Below, in pieces: positions 31,928 to 40,440 of a stretch of 62,314 nucleotides of DNA. The DNA comes from an uncultured Bacteroidales bacterium. Its GTDB lineage: Bacteria; Bacteroidota; Bacteroidia; Bacteroidales; Paludibacteraceae. Position 1 is the stretch's first letter, and the number at the start of each line of letters is the position of its first letter. Location: NCBI GenBank assembly GCA_902779705.1, contig CACZCR010000008.1, positions 1 through 62,314 on the forward strand, in the 5' to 3' direction. Both the position numbers and the translations under genes were made by a program. The notes below the pieces were generated by a model, which worked only from the letters and a program-made list of their open reading frames with translations, was not told the origin of the DNA and searched no databases.

Positions 31928-32996
31928 CCGAGCCGTAGAGTTTTTTGTTAATAATTTGCCATAACAACAGGGTCATAGCCGTTGCCAAAGAGAAGTCTGC
32001 TATGAGTAGGATCCATATGTTCCAGTTTCTGCCTAAGATGGCAAGACCGATAAACAGCACACTAATGCTGAGCAGCACGCAGGTGGTCTGTATGTGGTTT
32101 AATCCGGTTCTAAGTAATAGATGATGGATGTGATTCTTATCCGGTTTGAAGGGTGAGCGATGTTGCTTGATACGCGTCAGGCTCACACGGATAGTGTCGA
32201 AGATAGGCACAGTCAGCACACAGATAGCTACGGCCGGAGCAGCATTCATATGATACGCTTCCGGAATGACATGGTAAGCGTTCTGCTCGCAGAAACGGAA
32301 GATGAAAGCAGTCAGCAGATAGCCTAATAGCAGACTTCCCGAGTCTCCCATGAAAATCTTTTCACGATGGCCAAACACATTGTAGATAAAGAACACCGCC
32401 AATGCACCAATCATACAGATGGCTAAGATAGACCAACTGGTAGAACCTACCAGATGGAAGTAGATGGCAAAGAACAGACAGTATAGCATACCTAAGCCGC
32501 TAGCCAAGCCGTCGATGCCGTCTATTAGGTTGATGGCATTGATGATAGCAATGAGCACGAACAGGGATATGAGATAACTTGGAATAATGCCTATCTCGTT
32601 AATGCCGAAGATGCCATGCAGATGGGTGATGCGTAGATCGCTAAACCCGATCATCGCTATACCGGCAAAGGTCTCACCCAGCAGTTTGGACAATGGAGTC
32701 AAGACGAGTACATCGTCTATAAAACCAATGGCCATGATTGCTGCAATGCCGATCAGGAAGAACTGATTGTGGGCTATCTGGCTGTAGTCAAATAACAGAT
32801 AGGATAGCATTACACTAAAGTAGATGTCCAAGCCTCCGATATTAGGTACTTCGCCCGTATGGCTCATCCGCTTGTTAGGACGTACGACAAAATCTTTTTT
32901 CTTAGCTATACGAATAACAAGGGGCATTAGTACCAGTCCGAAAAGAAAGGATACAAAGCCAATGATATATGTGTGGTCTAAAATAAATGACATCAT
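31914..32996 (-). CDS. WecA/MraY-type undecaprenyl-phosphate sugar-1-phosphate transferase
   Basis: A 360-residue polytopic membrane enzyme with about ten helices that starts lipid-linked glycan synthesis by moving a HexNAc-1-phosphate to undecaprenyl phosphate. Motifs: IGFIDDV (DD pair), NAINLIDGIDGLA, the catalytic MGDSGS, and the cytoplasmic HIHH segment (KNHIHHLLLR). It follows the epimerase with a one-base overlap (TAATG), and two ATGs are adjacent at the start. Supports capsule or LPS O-antigen synthesis in this operon. Confidence 0.87.
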   Translation of the reverse strand: MMSFILDHTYIIGFVSFLFGLVLMPLVIRIAKKKDFVVRPNKRMSHTGEVPNIGGLDIYFSVMLSYLLFDYSQIAHNQFFLIGIAAIMAIGFIDDVLVLTPLSKLLGETFAGIAMIGFSDLRITHLHGIFGINEIGIIPSYLISLFVLIAIINAINLIDGIDGLASGLGMLYCLFFAIYFHLVGSTSWSILAICMIGALAVFFIYNVFGHREKIFMGDSGSLLLGYLLTAFIFRFCEQNAYHVIPEAYHMNAAPAVAICVLTVPIFDTIRVSLTRIKQHRSPFKPDKNHIHHLLLRTGLNHIQTTCVLLSISVLFIGLAILGRNWNIWILLIADFSLATAMTLLLWQIINKKLYGSDAKH

Positions 32997-34951
32997 TATT
33001 TGTCTAGTTGTTCGTAGATGGAGTTGTTGCTAATAAATTCCGGTACTATCTGTTTCATCAACTGCACGGTCATAAACGGTTTGTTGCTATGTGCAAGGTC
33101 GATAAGTTTGTCGATAAGCTCTTTGACTTGGTCGAAGTCTTCTTCTCGCACCCGTGCTACCATGATCTTCTCGTTTTCGGTAGGAATAGTGGTCTCTTTT
33201 TGGTTGAGCAGTTCTTCGTATAGTTTCTCGCCGGGACGCAAACCTGTGAATACAATAGGGATGTCCTTCTCAGGGATATATCCGGCCAGACGAATCATGT
33301 TGCGCGCCAAATCCAGTATCTTGACCGGTTGTCCCATATCAAACACAAAGATCTCTCCGCCGTCTCCAAGGGTCGATGCCTCCATGACAAGGCAGCAAGC
33401 TTCAGGGATGGTCATGAAATAGCGAATGATATCAGGATGCGTGACTGTGACCGGTCCCTTGGCAGCGATTTGTTTCTTAAAGAACGGAATGACCGAACCG
33501 TTAGAACCTAAGACATTACCGAAGCGTGTGGTGATAAATTTGGTGCAATTAGGATCTGTTTTGTGCAGTTTGTTGAATAGTGACTGAACATAAATCTCCG
33601 CGATGCGCTTGCTGGCTCCCATAATATTGGTCGGGTTGACGGCTTTGTCTGTAGAGATCATGACAAAGCGCTCGACGTTATGCTTGACCGCCATATCGGC
33701 CATGTTCTTCGTGCCGAGAACGTTAGCCATGATAGCCTCGTTGGGATAGTCCTCCATGAGCGGTACATGTTTGTAGGCTGCTGCATGATAGACGATGTCC
33801 GGTTTGCATTCGCTGAACACCTGTTCTATACGTTCTCTGTTTCTGACGTCTGCTATGATAGGGATGAATCGTGCCTTGGGAAACTCGCGTCTTACCTCTA
33901 GCGTCAAGTCATGTAGCGGCGACTCTGCCAACTCAACCAAGATGGTTGCTTTGGGGCTGAACTTCTGCACTTGCCGAACAATCTCCGAACCGATGCTTCC
34001 GGCAGCGCCGCTGATGAGTACCACTTTGTTGCGCAATGTGGTAGTGACATTGTCCGTGTTGATGGATATGGTGGGACGCTCCAACAGGTCTTCAATCCTG
34101 ATCGACTCGATACGGCCTATCTGTTGTAGATCCATTTTGCCTCCGTCGGATTCTACTTCGGTGAAGTAAGGAGTTATTAGGACGTGCACGCCATGATTGA
34201 TAAATACTTGTAGATCACGACCGGGAACGATCTCGCGCATTTTGATAGGCGATACAATGACATGTTTGACATTTCGCATCTTCATCCAGTCAAACAGCTT
34301 CTCGTTGAGCGAATGGACACCTAATCCCATAAGTTCGTATCTGTCGCGTTTTTCGGAGTCGTCTATAAAACCGACAGGTCTATATGGCACGTTACCAGCC
34401 GAGCGAAGCATTTTGGCAATGGCCAAACCTGCCGACTTGGTACCATAGATCATGACTTTCGGATTAGTGGTTGCCTGTTGGTAAAGACTCTCGTAGAGTG
34501 TTTTGACTCCCACGCGCAAGCAGAACAGAAGAGTGAATGCGAAAGCAAAATATATTCCTATTAATGTGTTGAGTACGAGGTTGCTGCCGCCCGTGTGACG
34601 ACTAATCAAATTGCACACCCATATAATCACACTACAGCTGAATACGGCCAATAGACACTTGATGGTGTCTATAAAAGTGGAGTATCGCAAGATGCCTGAA
34701 TAGGAATGGAAAATCCAAAATGTGAGCAACTGAACCGACATGGTAATCAAAAACTGCCAACGTATTGGAGTGACACTCGGATCGTCCAAGCCATAGTCGA
34801 ATGCGCTGGTGCCTAACCATAGGCTAAGCCCAAACGCAACGGCTGCCAATACCATATCCAACATCAATACCCCCCAACGTGGTAGGTATTTGCCGTCAGG
34901 AATATGCGAAAAGATATCCGACGAGAGAAGCTCGTTTCGTTTCGTGTTCAT
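32996..34951 (-). CDS. Membrane-bound CapD/WbpM-type nucleotide-sugar dehydratase
   Basis: A 651-residue protein: four N-terminal membrane helices (residues ~25-140), a first nucleotide-binding-like region with YGTKSAGLAIAKML, then a C-terminal epimerase/dehydratase with GAAGSIGSEIVRQ and the catalytic S-x-M-x3-K arrangement around MISTDKAV and IMGASKR. It should convert a UDP-HexNAc to a 4-keto or 4,6-dehydrated sugar for surface glycans. Its start overlaps the uvrA stop by ATGA. Length is standard for WbpM-like proteins. Confidence 0.88.
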   Translation of the reverse strand: MNTKRNELLSSDIFSHIPDGKYLPRWGVLMLDMVLAAVAFGLSLWLGTSAFDYGLDDPSVTPIRWQFLITMSVQLLTFWIFHSYSGILRYSTFIDTIKCLLAVFSCSVIIWVCNLISRHTGGSNLVLNTLIGIYFAFAFTLLFCLRVGVKTLYESLYQQATTNPKVMIYGTKSAGLAIAKMLRSAGNVPYRPVGFIDDSEKRDRYELMGLGVHSLNEKLFDWMKMRNVKHVIVSPIKMREIVPGRDLQVFINHGVHVLITPYFTEVESDGGKMDLQQIGRIESIRIEDLLERPTISINTDNVTTTLRNKVVLISGAAGSIGSEIVRQVQKFSPKATILVELAESPLHDLTLEVRREFPKARFIPIIADVRNRERIEQVFSECKPDIVYHAAAYKHVPLMEDYPNEAIMANVLGTKNMADMAVKHNVERFVMISTDKAVNPTNIMGASKRIAEIYVQSLFNKLHKTDPNCTKFITTRFGNVLGSNGSVIPFFKKQIAAKGPVTVTHPDIIRYFMTIPEACCLVMEASTLGDGGEIFVFDMGQPVKILDLARNMIRLAGYIPEKDIPIVFTGLRPGEKLYEELLNQKETTIPTENEKIMVARVREEDFDQVKELIDKLIDLAHSNKPFMTVQLMKQIVPEFISNNSIYEQLDK

Positions 34952-37683
34952 TGTATGAGAGGTTTTATATATTTTCCTGTATAACTATTATCACATTGGG
35001 CTAACTCTTCCGGAGTGCCTGCGAACACAATCTCTCCTCCTTTGTCGCCGCCTTCCGGTCCGAGATCTATGACGTGATCTGCTGCCAAGATCATAGATGC
35101 GTTGTGCTCAATCACTACTACGGTATGCCCTTTTTCAATCAAACGGTTCAGCGCATGGATGAGCACTTGTATGTCTTTGTGATGCAACCCGGTAGTGGGT
35201 TCGTCAAAAACAAACATCGTCGCCGGTTGGTTCTCTTGTGCCAGAAAACTGGCCAGTTTGACACGCTGACTCTCGCCTCCGGATAATGTGCTGCTGGATT
35301 GACCTAACTGGATATAGCCTATGCCGACATCTTGCAGCGGCTTAAGGCGTTGGACAATCTTCTTACATTGTGGGTCTTCAGAGAAGAACTCGATAGCTTG
35401 GTTGATCGTCATAGTCAGGATGTCGTATATCGACTTGCCGCGATAATGCACATCCAGTACATCCTGTTTGAACCGTTTGCCGTGGCAGTGTTCGCACTCG
35501 ATGGTCAGATCTGCCATAAACTGCATCTCTATCGTGATAGTGCCTTCGCCTTCACATTCTTCGCAGCGTCCACCGGGCGTGTTGAAACTGAAATGTGAGG
35601 CGCTGAAACCTAACTGCTTAGACAAGGCTTGCTCGGCGTAGAGCTTGCGTATCTCGTCATAGGCTTTGAGATAGGTCACCGGATTGGAGCGGCTGCTTCT
35701 GCTGAGCGGATTCTGGTCTACAAACTCAATATCTTTAACTAGATGCATACTGCCCCTGAGCGTGTTATAGTCGCCTGTGCGTTCCGCCACGCCGCCATAG
35801 TATTTCTTCATGGCCGGATAGAGCACTTTGCTTACCAGAGACGATTTGCCGCTACCACTAACACCTGTGATCACGGTCATAACACCTAGCGGGAAACGAA
35901 CATCTATATGTTTGAGGTTGTTCTCACATGCACCTACTACTTCTATGTAGTCTCGCCATCCGCGACGGTTGATCGGAATAGTGTAATCAAAATGTTTCTT
36001 GTCCGGTTTGCCTTGATAGACGATCTCACCTCCGTGTCTTCCGGCTGCCGGCCCTATCTCGATGATATGGTCTGCCGCACGGATGATGTCCTCGTCATGT
36101 TCTACCACGACGATCGTGTTGCCGATGTCTCGCAGTTGTTTGAGTACGCGTATCAAACGCTCCGTGTCACGCGCATGAAGACCGATAGACGGCTCGTCTA
36201 ACACATACAATGAACCCACCAGACTGCTGCCGAGCGATTTGGCCAGACTGATACGTTGGCTTTCTCCTCCGGATAAGGTGTTGCTGGGACGGTTGAGAGT
36301 CAGATACCCCAGTCCTACATCTTCCATAAACTGCAGGCGCGCTGTAATCTCGCGTAGTATATGCTTGCAGATCTGCTGTTCCTGTTTGGTCCATTGTTGC
36401 GTTTTGAACCACTCATACAGGCTGCTCACGGACATCTTGACCAGATCCGTTATGGCCATACCGCGTATTTTGACATAAGTGGCTTCTTTGCGCAGACGCA
36501 AACTCAGACACTCGGGACAGATAGTACGTCCTTTATAGCGCGATAGGAGCACGCGATATTGTATCTTGCTGAATTGTTTGGCTTCCAGCTCGCGGAAGAA
36601 ACCGTGTAGGCCCGTAAAATACTCATTACCGGTCCAGAGTAACTGTTTCTGCTCAGGGGTAAGCGCATAGAACGGCGTGTGAATCGGGAAGTCGAACTTC
36701 GCTGCGTTGTAGATCAACTCGTTCTTGTAGGCGCTCATTTTCTCGCTTTGCCAGCATGCAATTGCGTCGTCATATACCGTCTTGGACTTGTCCGGAACTA
36801 CCAGGTCCGGATCAATACCAGATACGATACCTGAACCTTTACATTCGGGGCAAGCTCCTAAGGGATTATTGAAGTCAAACAGGTGCTCTGACGGCTCGAT
36901 AAACGAAATCCCGTCCGCTTCAAATCGCTCGGAGAACACACGTTTGTTGCCTTCGATCCATATCACACATTCGCCGTATCCCTCGAAGAACGCAGTCTGG
37001 ACGGAGTCTGCAAAGTGGTTGCTGGTGGCTTGCTCGTGATCGCAAACGACACGGTCGACCATCAAGTATGTCTCCGGTAGTAATTTGCCCTGCTCGTCGG
37101 TGATCTCGTCTATGGTGTCTTCGGTCAAACGAACCGTCTTGCCGTCTTGCATCAGTCGTGCAAAACCTTCCGAACGCCATATGGCCAGTTGATCCTCTAT
37201 GCTCCGCTCCCGTTGGACGATAGGGGAGAGTAGATACAGACGTGTGCCTTTGGGCTGTTGCTCCATATAGGACACTACGTCACGAATCGTGTGCTTGTGT
37301 ACTTCTTCATTGGTCACGGGCGAGTAGGTGCGCCCTACGCGCGCGTAAAGAAGCTTTAAGTAGTCATATATCTCCGTCGTAGTACCTACGGTAGAACGTG
37401 GGTTTCGATTGGTGACCTTCTGTTGGATGGCTATAGCGGGTGGTATACCCTCTATCTTTTCTACATCCGGTTTCTGCATTCGCCCGAGAAACTGCCGCGC
37501 ATAGGATGACAGACTCTCCACATAGCGACGTTGTCCCTCGGCATACAAGGTGTCAAACGCCAACGACGATTTGCCGCTGCCGCTGACACCCGTTATCACA
37601 ACCAGTTTGCCTTGGGGAATGTCTACCGACACGCTTTTTAAGTTGTGCGTGTTGGCATTCTCTATGTGGATGAACTCACTCAA
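34948..37683 (-). CDS. uvrA: UvrA, excinuclease ABC subunit A
   Basis: A 911-residue DNA-damage sensor of nucleotide excision repair. Two ABC ATPase modules: Walker A GVSGSGKSSLAFDTL and GVSGSGKSSLVSKVL, signatures LSGGESQRISLA and LSGGESQRVKLA. Zinc-binding pairs appear as CPECKGSG and as CEECEGEG with CEHCHGKRF. The first translated codon is TTG (37683), four bases overlapping the stop of the HU/LysM gene (TTGA). No nearby ATG fits, so a non-ATG start is inferred. Its place in an envelope operon is unusual. Confidence 0.92.
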   Translation of the reverse strand: MSEFIHIENANTHNLKSVSVDIPQGKLVVITGVSGSGKSSLAFDTLYAEGQRRYVESLSSYARQFLGRMQKPDVEKIEGIPPAIAIQQKVTNRNPRSTVGTTTEIYDYLKLLYARVGRTYSPVTNEEVHKHTIRDVVSYMEQQPKGTRLYLLSPIVQRERSIEDQLAIWRSEGFARLMQDGKTVRLTEDTIDEITDEQGKLLPETYLMVDRVVCDHEQATSNHFADSVQTAFFEGYGECVIWIEGNKRVFSERFEADGISFIEPSEHLFDFNNPLGACPECKGSGIVSGIDPDLVVPDKSKTVYDDAIACWQSEKMSAYKNELIYNAAKFDFPIHTPFYALTPEQKQLLWTGNEYFTGLHGFFRELEAKQFSKIQYRVLLSRYKGRTICPECLSLRLRKEATYVKIRGMAITDLVKMSVSSLYEWFKTQQWTKQEQQICKHILREITARLQFMEDVGLGYLTLNRPSNTLSGGESQRISLAKSLGSSLVGSLYVLDEPSIGLHARDTERLIRVLKQLRDIGNTIVVVEHDEDIIRAADHIIEIGPAAGRHGGEIVYQGKPDKKHFDYTIPINRRGWRDYIEVVGACENNLKHIDVRFPLGVMTVITGVSGSGKSSLVSKVLYPAMKKYYGGVAERTGDYNTLRGSMHLVKDIEFVDQNPLSRSSRSNPVTYLKAYDEIRKLYAEQALSKQLGFSASHFSFNTPGGRCEECEGEGTITIEMQFMADLTIECEHCHGKRFKQDVLDVHYRGKSIYDILTMTINQAIEFFSEDPQCKKIVQRLKPLQDVGIGYIQLGQSSSTLSGGESQRVKLASFLAQENQPATMFVFDEPTTGLHHKDIQVLIHALNRLIEKGHTVVVIEHNASMILAADHVIDLGPEGGDKGGEIVFAGTPEELAQCDNSYTGKYIKPLIQ

Positions 37684-38855
37684 AGAGCTGCGTATTTTTG
37701 TTTCAACTCACGTATACGTTGTTTTGTTTGAGGATTAGTGATGTCGCGTTCCTCTTTGTTGAGTTGTGGCATCTTGATACGCATACCCCAACATATATCA
37801 TCGGGACTCTTGAGTATGTCTTCGTTGGCTTCGAAGATGAACACCCAGAAATCCGGATGGCCAAAGTAACGACGAGAGATCTGCATCAGCCCGTCTCCCT
37901 TGCGAATGGTGAGGGTCTTGGGGATGTAATACTCCTCTTCGACTTGTTTTTTAGGCTTCTTGTCTTCCACAACCTGCTGAGGCTCTTGCTTCTCGATTTG
38001 GGGCTCTTCTTTCACCTCTTCGATGACAGGTTGAGGTGCTTCTTCCACCACCGCAACGGTGTCGATCACTACCGTGTCTGCCACTTCTTTTACTACAGCA
38101 GGTACGGTATCCGGAACGACTGTCTCAATAGGTGTCTGTTGCTTGGTGCGTAGTGATTCTACCCAGTTGGTGACCTCGTAGCGGAAATAGAAGAATGCTC
38201 CGGCCAGAACCAACAGCAACACGATAAGCGTGATCAGAGTGTCACGCAGGAAATGGTATTTGACAGGCGCCGGCGCTGGCTGAGGAGTAGGTTGAGGTAC
38301 CGGCTGTGGAGCAGGTTGAGGAACCGGGGCTGGTTGTGGAGTCGGAACGGGAACCGGTTGAGGTGTTGGCTCCAAGACAGGCTGCGGTGCCGGTTCTGGT
38401 ATCGGCTGCGGTGCCGGCTCGGGTGTCTTGGGTTGAGCCGGTTCGTCATTGACCGGTTGGCCCAGGTCTGCCAGCAACCCTACGATCTCATTGGCCTGTT
38501 CTCCCAGTTTCTGTAACGGGTTGATGTCATCGGTTTCGACTGCAGCCTCCTGCTCGGCGGGTGCACCGGCTGTGGCTACCAACTCTTTGATGCCGGCTTC
38601 CGGCACAAACACCACTTTCTCGTAGCCGGCCAGCACAATATCTTCACCGGTAACAACATTCACACTCTTACGAGGAGCAACCTCTTGTAGTTTGAATGTT
38701 CCCAGACCCGCTATTCTGACCACTTTGTCTGCCTTTAGTCCGGCTACAATCTGATTCAACAACTCATCCATAAAGGCGGCTGTCTCTTTCTGGTTGGCTC
38801 CGGCGCGTGCGCCGATACTACGACGCAGTTCTATCCATGTCATTTTCTCAGCCAT
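37680..38855 (-). CDS. HU-domain protein with membrane helix and LysM domain
   Basis: A 391-residue membrane protein linking DNA and cell wall motifs. Residues ~1-90 are a HU/IHF-like fold (RSIGARAGANQKETAAFMDE, RIAGLGTFKLQE). Then come an acidic region, a Pro-rich linker ~145-195 built of PAPQP-type repeats, one TM helix (~205-225, LITLIVLLLVLAGAFF), a Val/Glu-rich periplasmic stretch and a C-terminal LysM-like domain (TLTIRKGDGLMQISRRYFG). It may tether nucleoid to peptidoglycan. ATG 38855 is chosen; a GTG at 38864 would overlap the HU stop by four bases and is an alternative. Confidence 0.78.
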   Translation of the reverse strand: MAEKMTWIELRRSIGARAGANQKETAAFMDELLNQIVAGLKADKVVRIAGLGTFKLQEVAPRKSVNVVTGEDIVLAGYEKVVFVPEAGIKELVATAGAPAEQEAAVETDDINPLQKLGEQANEIVGLLADLGQPVNDEPAQPKTPEPAPQPIPEPAPQPVLEPTPQPVPVPTPQPAPVPQPAPQPVPQPTPQPAPAPVKYHFLRDTLITLIVLLLVLAGAFFYFRYEVTNWVESLRTKQQTPIETVVPDTVPAVVKEVADTVVIDTVAVVEEAPQPVIEEVKEEPQIEKQEPQQVVEDKKPKKQVEEEYYIPKTLTIRKGDGLMQISRRYFGHPDFWVFIFEANEDILKSPDDICWGMRIKMPQLNKEERDITNPQTKQRIRELKQKYAAL

Positions 38856-38860
38856 ACCCT

Positions 38861-39139
38861 TCACGCTTTTTTGAATTGATCTTTCATACTGGCCGTCGGG
38901 CGGAAACTGATTTGTTTCTTCGACGGAATGACGGAGCGTACTCCGGTTTTCGGGTGTACGATGGTACGCTCGTTACGTTGCTTCACTTCTAAGATACCCA
39001 AACCTTGTAGAGGAACCGCTTGATCATTCATCAATGACTCGATGATTACTGCATTGGCAGCATTCAACAGATCTGTGGTCCGCTTTTTGGTCAGGCCCGT
39101 AGCGTCAGCAATGTTGGCAATGATTTCTTTCGTTAACAT
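38861..39139 (-). CDS. HU-family DNA-binding protein
   Basis: A 92-residue HU/IHF protein: N-terminal helix pair (LTKEIIANIADATGLTKKRT), the VPLQGLGILEVKQRNER saddle strand, and the arm NPXTG-like HPKTG followed by VIPSKKQISFRPT. It bends and compacts DNA. It overlaps rimO by 7 nt, and its stop lies next to the HU/LysM start. Having a free HU directly beside a membrane HU fusion is notable. Confidence 0.9.
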   Translation of the reverse strand: MLTKEIIANIADATGLTKKRTTDLLNAANAVIIESLMNDQAVPLQGLGILEVKQRNERTIVHPKTGVRSVIPSKKQISFRPTASMKDQFKKA

Positions 39140-40440
39140 ATTGTTGCGTATAAATCAAATTCTTCTGCTTTGGTGATCGTCACGTCATAAAACTCCCCAA
39201 CTCTCAAATCACCGTTTTCTATCAGCACCTCACAATCCACCTCCGGCGAATCAAACTCCGTACGGCCGATGAATAGGTCACCTTCTTGGCGGTCGATGAT
39301 CACCCGCATCGTTTGTCCCACCTTGCGTTGCATCAACTCGCCCGATACCTCCTGCTGGATGGCCATTAGCTCGCTCAGCCGTTGTTGTTTGATGTCGTCT
39401 GCGATATCGTCCTTATAGTGCCGGTTGGCATATGTGCCCTCTTCGTCCGAATAGGCGAAAGCACCCATTCGATCAAATCGCATACGACGCGTCCAGTCTT
39501 TCAACTGCTCAAAATCTTCCTCTGTCTCACCCGGATGTCCTACCATCAGGGTTGTGCGGATGCATATGCCCGGCACACGCTCACGAATGGTGGCAATCAA
39601 CCGGTCTTGCTCCTCTTGGGTGATGTGTCTGCGCATCAGGGTGAGCATATGGTCGGTACAATGTTGCAAAGCGATATCCAGGTATTTGCACACATTAGGA
39701 TGCTTGGCCATTACGTCCAGTAGCTCTTCCGGAAAATCGGTCGGGTAGGCATAATGTAACCGTATCCACTTGACACCTTCTATCTGAGCCATCTCGTCTA
39801 TCAGTTCGGGTAGCATATGACGGTGTTCTATATCCAATCCGTAACTGCTCAGATCCTGCGCAATGACATTCAACTCTTTGACGCCCTGACTGACTAGCCA
39901 CCTCACCTCGTTCAATATCTCCTCTTTATGCCGACTGGTGTGGCGGCCGGTGATGAGAGGAATGGCGCAGTAGGAACACATCCGGTTACATCCCTCCGAT
40001 ATCTTCAGGTACGCATAGTGGGATGGGGTGGTCAGCTTGCGTTCAAACCATGGCAATGGTCTAGGATTAGTCCGATGCGAGTAGGTCCCGAGTCGGTCAA
40101 TCATCCCTTCGAAATCAAATTTCCCATAGTACGCATCCACCTCCGGCAACTCAGCTTCCAGTTCTGCCCGATATCGCTCACTCAGACAGCCCATAACGAT
40201 CAGTTGACCGAGTTGTCCGCGTTTCTTGCGTTCCGCCATCTGAAGGATCATGTTGATACTTTCCTCCTTGGCATCGCCGATAAACCCGCAGGTGTTGATC
40301 ACACAGATCTCTCCCTTGGGCTGTTCGGCATCGTGTACGCACGTCCAACCGGTAGCCTCTAACTGCCGCATCACGCGCTCTGCATCTACCAGATTCTTCG
40401 AGCAGCCAAGCGTTATGAAATCAATCTCACCTTTATGCAT
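39133..40440 (-). CDS. rimO: RimO, ribosomal protein S12 methylthiotransferase
   Basis: A 435-residue radical-SAM methylthiotransferase that modifies an Asp of ribosomal protein S12. N-terminal UPF0004 domain with Cys residues in TLGCSKNLVDAE, NTCGFI and VMGCLSER; radical SAM CNRMCSYC near residue 150; TRAM domain at the end. GRTEFDSPEVD near residue 395 is typical of RimO as against MiaB. The start ATG overlaps the recQ stop by one base (TGATG). Confidence 0.92.
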   Translation of the reverse strand: MHKGEIDFITLGCSKNLVDAERVMRQLEATGWTCVHDAEQPKGEICVINTCGFIGDAKEESINMILQMAERKKRGQLGQLIVMGCLSERYRAELEAELPEVDAYYGKFDFEGMIDRLGTYSHRTNPRPLPWFERKLTTPSHYAYLKISEGCNRMCSYCAIPLITGRHTSRHKEEILNEVRWLVSQGVKELNVIAQDLSSYGLDIEHRHMLPELIDEMAQIEGVKWIRLHYAYPTDFPEELLDVMAKHPNVCKYLDIALQHCTDHMLTLMRRHITQEEQDRLIATIRERVPGICIRTTLMVGHPGETEEDFEQLKDWTRRMRFDRMGAFAYSDEEGTYANRHYKDDIADDIKQQRLSELMAIQQEVSGELMQRKVGQTMRVIIDRQEGDLFIGRTEFDSPEVDCEVLIENGDLRVGEFYDVTITKAEEFDLYATIC

